Below, piece by piece: positions 5,227 to 6,834 of a stretch of 6,834 bases of DNA; position 1 is the stretch's first letter, and each line of letters begins with the position of its first letter. The notes under the pieces are model-generated. The model was not told where the DNA came from. It did not search any database and saw nothing but the letters and a program-made list of their open reading frames with translations. Source of the DNA: Rhodospirillales bacterium (lineage in GTDB: Bacteria > Pseudomonadota > Alphaproteobacteria > Rhodospirillales > Defluviicoccaceae); the NCBI GenBank assembly GCA_030622775.1, contig JAUXFS010000100.1:1-6834 (forward strand), in the 5' to 3' direction. The translations under genes and the position numbers were made by a program.

Positions 5227-6760
5227 TGTACTTACCCGAGGGTTTGCGCATCGGGATGCGCTTGATCTCTTCCAGGGTTGCGGCATCGTAGACGACCAGC
5301 GCACCATCCATTTCCCAGATGCTGAGCAGCGCGTGGCGGCCGTCGCGGGTGAACTCGATATGGGCGGCGGTTTGCCCCGGCGCCGGGCGAAGGGTCTTGA
5401 CGATCTCCAGCGTCCGCTTGTCGATCACGTGGATCGCGTCCTTATCCTTTCCGAAGAACACGTCGACCCAGGCATAAGGTGTGTTCTCGTGGCTGCGCAT
5501 GAAAAATCCCGGCCCCAGCGTCTCGATGCGTTTGACGGTCCGCCAAGTGTTCATGTCGATCACGCTGACCGCGGCATCCTTGAGGTGGGGCGTCGCCAGC
5601 ACCGGGCTTCCCTGGTAGGCGAAAGTGATGCCGGAACCGAGATGCGGCATGCCGGTGAGGTCGATGTCGGCGATCTTGCGGCCGACGTTGAGGTTGACCA
5701 CCTGACCGTTGCTGCCGTTGCGGGCGGCGCCAATCACGTTGCGATAGGCCTGATCGAAGAAGAAGTCGTCGAGGTAGTCTTCGAGTTTGATCCGGCGCAC
5801 GGGAAACGGCCCGTAGTCGAAGGCCCCCTCCATCATCCCGGGCTCATGACTGTGGATGAAGCCTTTCGGCACCGGCTTTGGGTTTTCCGCGTAGGACATC
5901 TCCCAGATCTCCGGGATGTCCTTCAGCGCCGCGACGAAGCTGTTGCGCGGCGGCGCGGTATAGACGGCGCTGACCCGCGAGCTCGTTCCCTTGCCGTCGT
6001 CGACCGGGATCACCTTGACCGGGCGCAACTCGGCCGCGTCGAGGACCACCAGCGTGTGCGGCAGGAAGTTGCCGACCATCACCCACTTGCCGTCGGCCGA
6101 GACGGCGATGTTGCGGGTATTGATGCCGGCGCGAACCTCGGCCACCGGCTTCAGGCCATAGAGGTCGTACTTGCTGATCCAGCCGTCGCGCGAACCCAGA
6201 TAGACGAAACGGCCGTCCGGCGAGTATTTGGCGCCGCCGTGAAGGGCGAAGCGGGAGGGGAACCGCCACAGCGGCTCGAACGTGTCGCCGTCGAGGATGG
6301 TCACATGATGGTCGCCGGCCTCGACGACGGTGAACAGGTTCAGCGGATCGGCATCGTGCACGGGTTTTTCGGGCAGCGATTCGATCGGGTTGTGGACCAC
6401 ACGGCTGGCCTGCATCTGTTCCAGCGACCACCGGGGAATCGCCGGCAGCGGCGTATAGATCAGCTCCGCCAAGGCGCCGATCTCGGCGGCGGTGAGGGTC
6501 TCGGCGAACGCGGGCATCTGGGTCGCCGGACGCCCGTCCGCGATCACCGACGTCGCCGACTTCTTGCGCAGCCGCTTGAGGTTCTCCGGCAACAGCGCCG
6601 GTCCGCTGCCGCCGAGGCGGCCGGGGTCGTGGCATTCGGCACAGTGCTCGGCGTAAAGGGCCGCGGTATCCGGTGCCGGTCCGGCTTCAACCGGCGCCAC
6701 CCACAGCCCCAATGCCAACGCGGCAACGATCGTCGGAGGTCTAGACCATCGGCACCGCAT
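5183..6760 (-). CDS. nirN: NirN, cytochrome c / heme d1 protein, last step of heme d1 synthesis
   Basis: A 525-residue periplasmic protein. In studied NirN proteins it oxidises dihydro-heme d1 to heme d1, the cofactor of cd1 nitrite reductase. An export signal spans residues 1-26 (basic start, hydrophobic A-L-A-L-G-L core, cleavage after V-E-A). Next is a mono-heme cytochrome c domain with C-A-E-C-H (Cys40, Cys43, His44) and a probable axial Met82 in T-Q-M-P. The rest (about 135-525) is the eight-bladed d1 propeller, with His174 in L-H-G-G and His373 in G-M-P-H-L-G-S-G as candidate d1 ligands. It ends K-I-T-L-S-A-G-T-S-H, an ending I associate with NirN/NirF rather than NirS, and NirF would lack the c-type heme site. 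An AAAGGG ribosome site lies 6 nt before the ATG. It overlaps the preceding gene by 20 nt and the chelatase by 44 nt, so it sits inside an operon. Confidence 0.88.
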   Translation of the reverse strand: MRCRWSRPPTIVAALALGLWVAPVEAGPAPDTAALYAEHCAECHDPGRLGGSGPALLPENLKRLRKKSATSVIADGRPATQMPAFAETLTAAEIGALAELIYTPLPAIPRWSLEQMQASRVVHNPIESLPEKPVHDADPLNLFTVVEAGDHHVTILDGDTFEPLWRFPSRFALHGGAKYSPDGRFVYLGSRDGWISKYDLYGLKPVAEVRAGINTRNIAVSADGKWVMVGNFLPHTLVVLDAAELRPVKVIPVDDGKGTSSRVSAVYTAPPRNSFVAALKDIPEIWEMSYAENPKPVPKGFIHSHEPGMMEGAFDYGPFPVRRIKLEDYLDDFFFDQAYRNVIGAARNGSNGQVVNLNVGRKIADIDLTGMPHLGSGITFAYQGSPVLATPHLKDAAVSVIDMNTWRTVKRIETLGPGFFMRSHENTPYAWVDVFFGKDKDAIHVIDKRTLEIVKTLRPAPGQTAAHIEFTRDGRHALLSIWEMDGALVVYDAATLEEIKRIPMRKPSGKYNVYNKITLSAGTSH

Positions 6761-6834
6761 GGTCGCCCTTTCGGAACGGCCTGACCTTCAGCCGCTCGCC
6801 GCCCTCGGCTACGCCGATTTCGGCGTCGGTCAAA
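6741..6834 (-). CDS. Unidentified protein, C-terminal 30 residues
   Basis: A minus-strand frame enters from the right edge (first full codon at 6833) and stops at TAG 6743-6741, 20 nt inside nirN. The visible tail includes E-I-G-V-A-E-G-G-E-R-L-K-V-R-P-F and ends H-A-V-P-M-V. The overlap with nirN, and a ribosome site for nirN lying within it, are typical of an operon and support it as coding. The tail is too short to assign. The G-E-x-L-x-V-x-P-F pattern vaguely recalls the last beta domain of MoeA- or GcvT-like proteins, but I would not name it. A heme d1 or nitrite-reductase gene would be expected by position. Confidence 0.6.
   Translation of the reverse strand, partial: LTDAEIGVAEGGERLKVRPFRKGDHAVPMV

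Noticed and set aside
5227..5307. Longer chelatase start (305-residue form)
   Set aside because: The extra 27 residues lie wholly within nirN coding sequence, are low-complexity Ser/Arg/Pro and add no domain; the ATG at 5226 is sufficient.
5183..6760. Calling the d1 protein cd1 nitrite reductase (nirS) or nirF
   Set aside because: The C-terminal ending and short cytochrome-to-propeller linker fit NirN better than NirS, and the C-A-E-C-H heme site excludes NirF. A divergent NirS is still the main alternative.
5021..6784. 587-residue plus-strand open frame opposite nirN
   Set aside because: It is antisense shadow of a GC-rich gene: composition rich in Arg, Asp, His and Val repeats, no domain, and the opposite strand carries clear cytochrome and d1 motifs.

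Overview
The window reads as high-GC alphaproteobacterial chromosome, plausibly Rhodospirillales-like. The basis is strong GC bias, an FNR-type oxygen-regulator family, a heme d1 gene and a GCS2-ligase/N-formylglutamate-amidohydrolase pair; lineage is an inference, not a measurement. The first 28 bases are not biological. They match, in reverse complement, the MGI/BGISEQ sequencing adapter, so the left edge is almost certainly a contig end carrying untrimmed adapter, probably from a short-read (perhaps metagenomic) assembly.

Left part (1-1106), minus strand: the 5' end of a carboxylate-amine ligase of the GCS2 family, cut by the contig end, preceded by and stop-start coupled to an N-formylglutamate amidohydrolase family gene. 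A 90-bp divergent spacer follows. Middle left (1107-3379), plus strand: a ten-helix EamA/DMT exporter, then 53 bp later a full-length TviB/WbpO-type UDP-N-acetylhexosamine 6-dehydrogenase. A 90-bp convergent spacer with nested inverted repeats, likely a factor-assisted or bidirectional terminator, separates this pair from the minus-strand genes to its right.

Right part (3470-6834), all minus strand and read from right to left: the last 30 codons of an unidentified gene, nirN (cytochrome c plus heme d1 domain, last step of heme d1 synthesis), a two-domain CbiX/SirB-type chelatase, then a Crp/Fnr regulator. The first three overlap each other (20 nt and 44 nt) and look like one translationally coupled operon tail. 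The chelatase would make siroheme, the precursor of heme d1, and NirN would finish the cofactor of cd1 nitrite reductase, so this is a denitrification-related block. nirS itself is not in the window.

The regulator has its own 146-bp upstream region. In it an FNR-type palindrome (TTGAC-N4-GTCAA) is centred exactly 41.5 bp upstream of the start predicted from a TATAAG -10 element, the classical class II activator position. The regulator keeps three of the four FNR cluster cysteines but has Thr where the fourth should be, and Lys where FNR has its DNA-reading Glu. This unusual sensor beside heme d1 genes is the most interesting biology here. No RNA genes, CRISPR arrays or mobile elements were seen.
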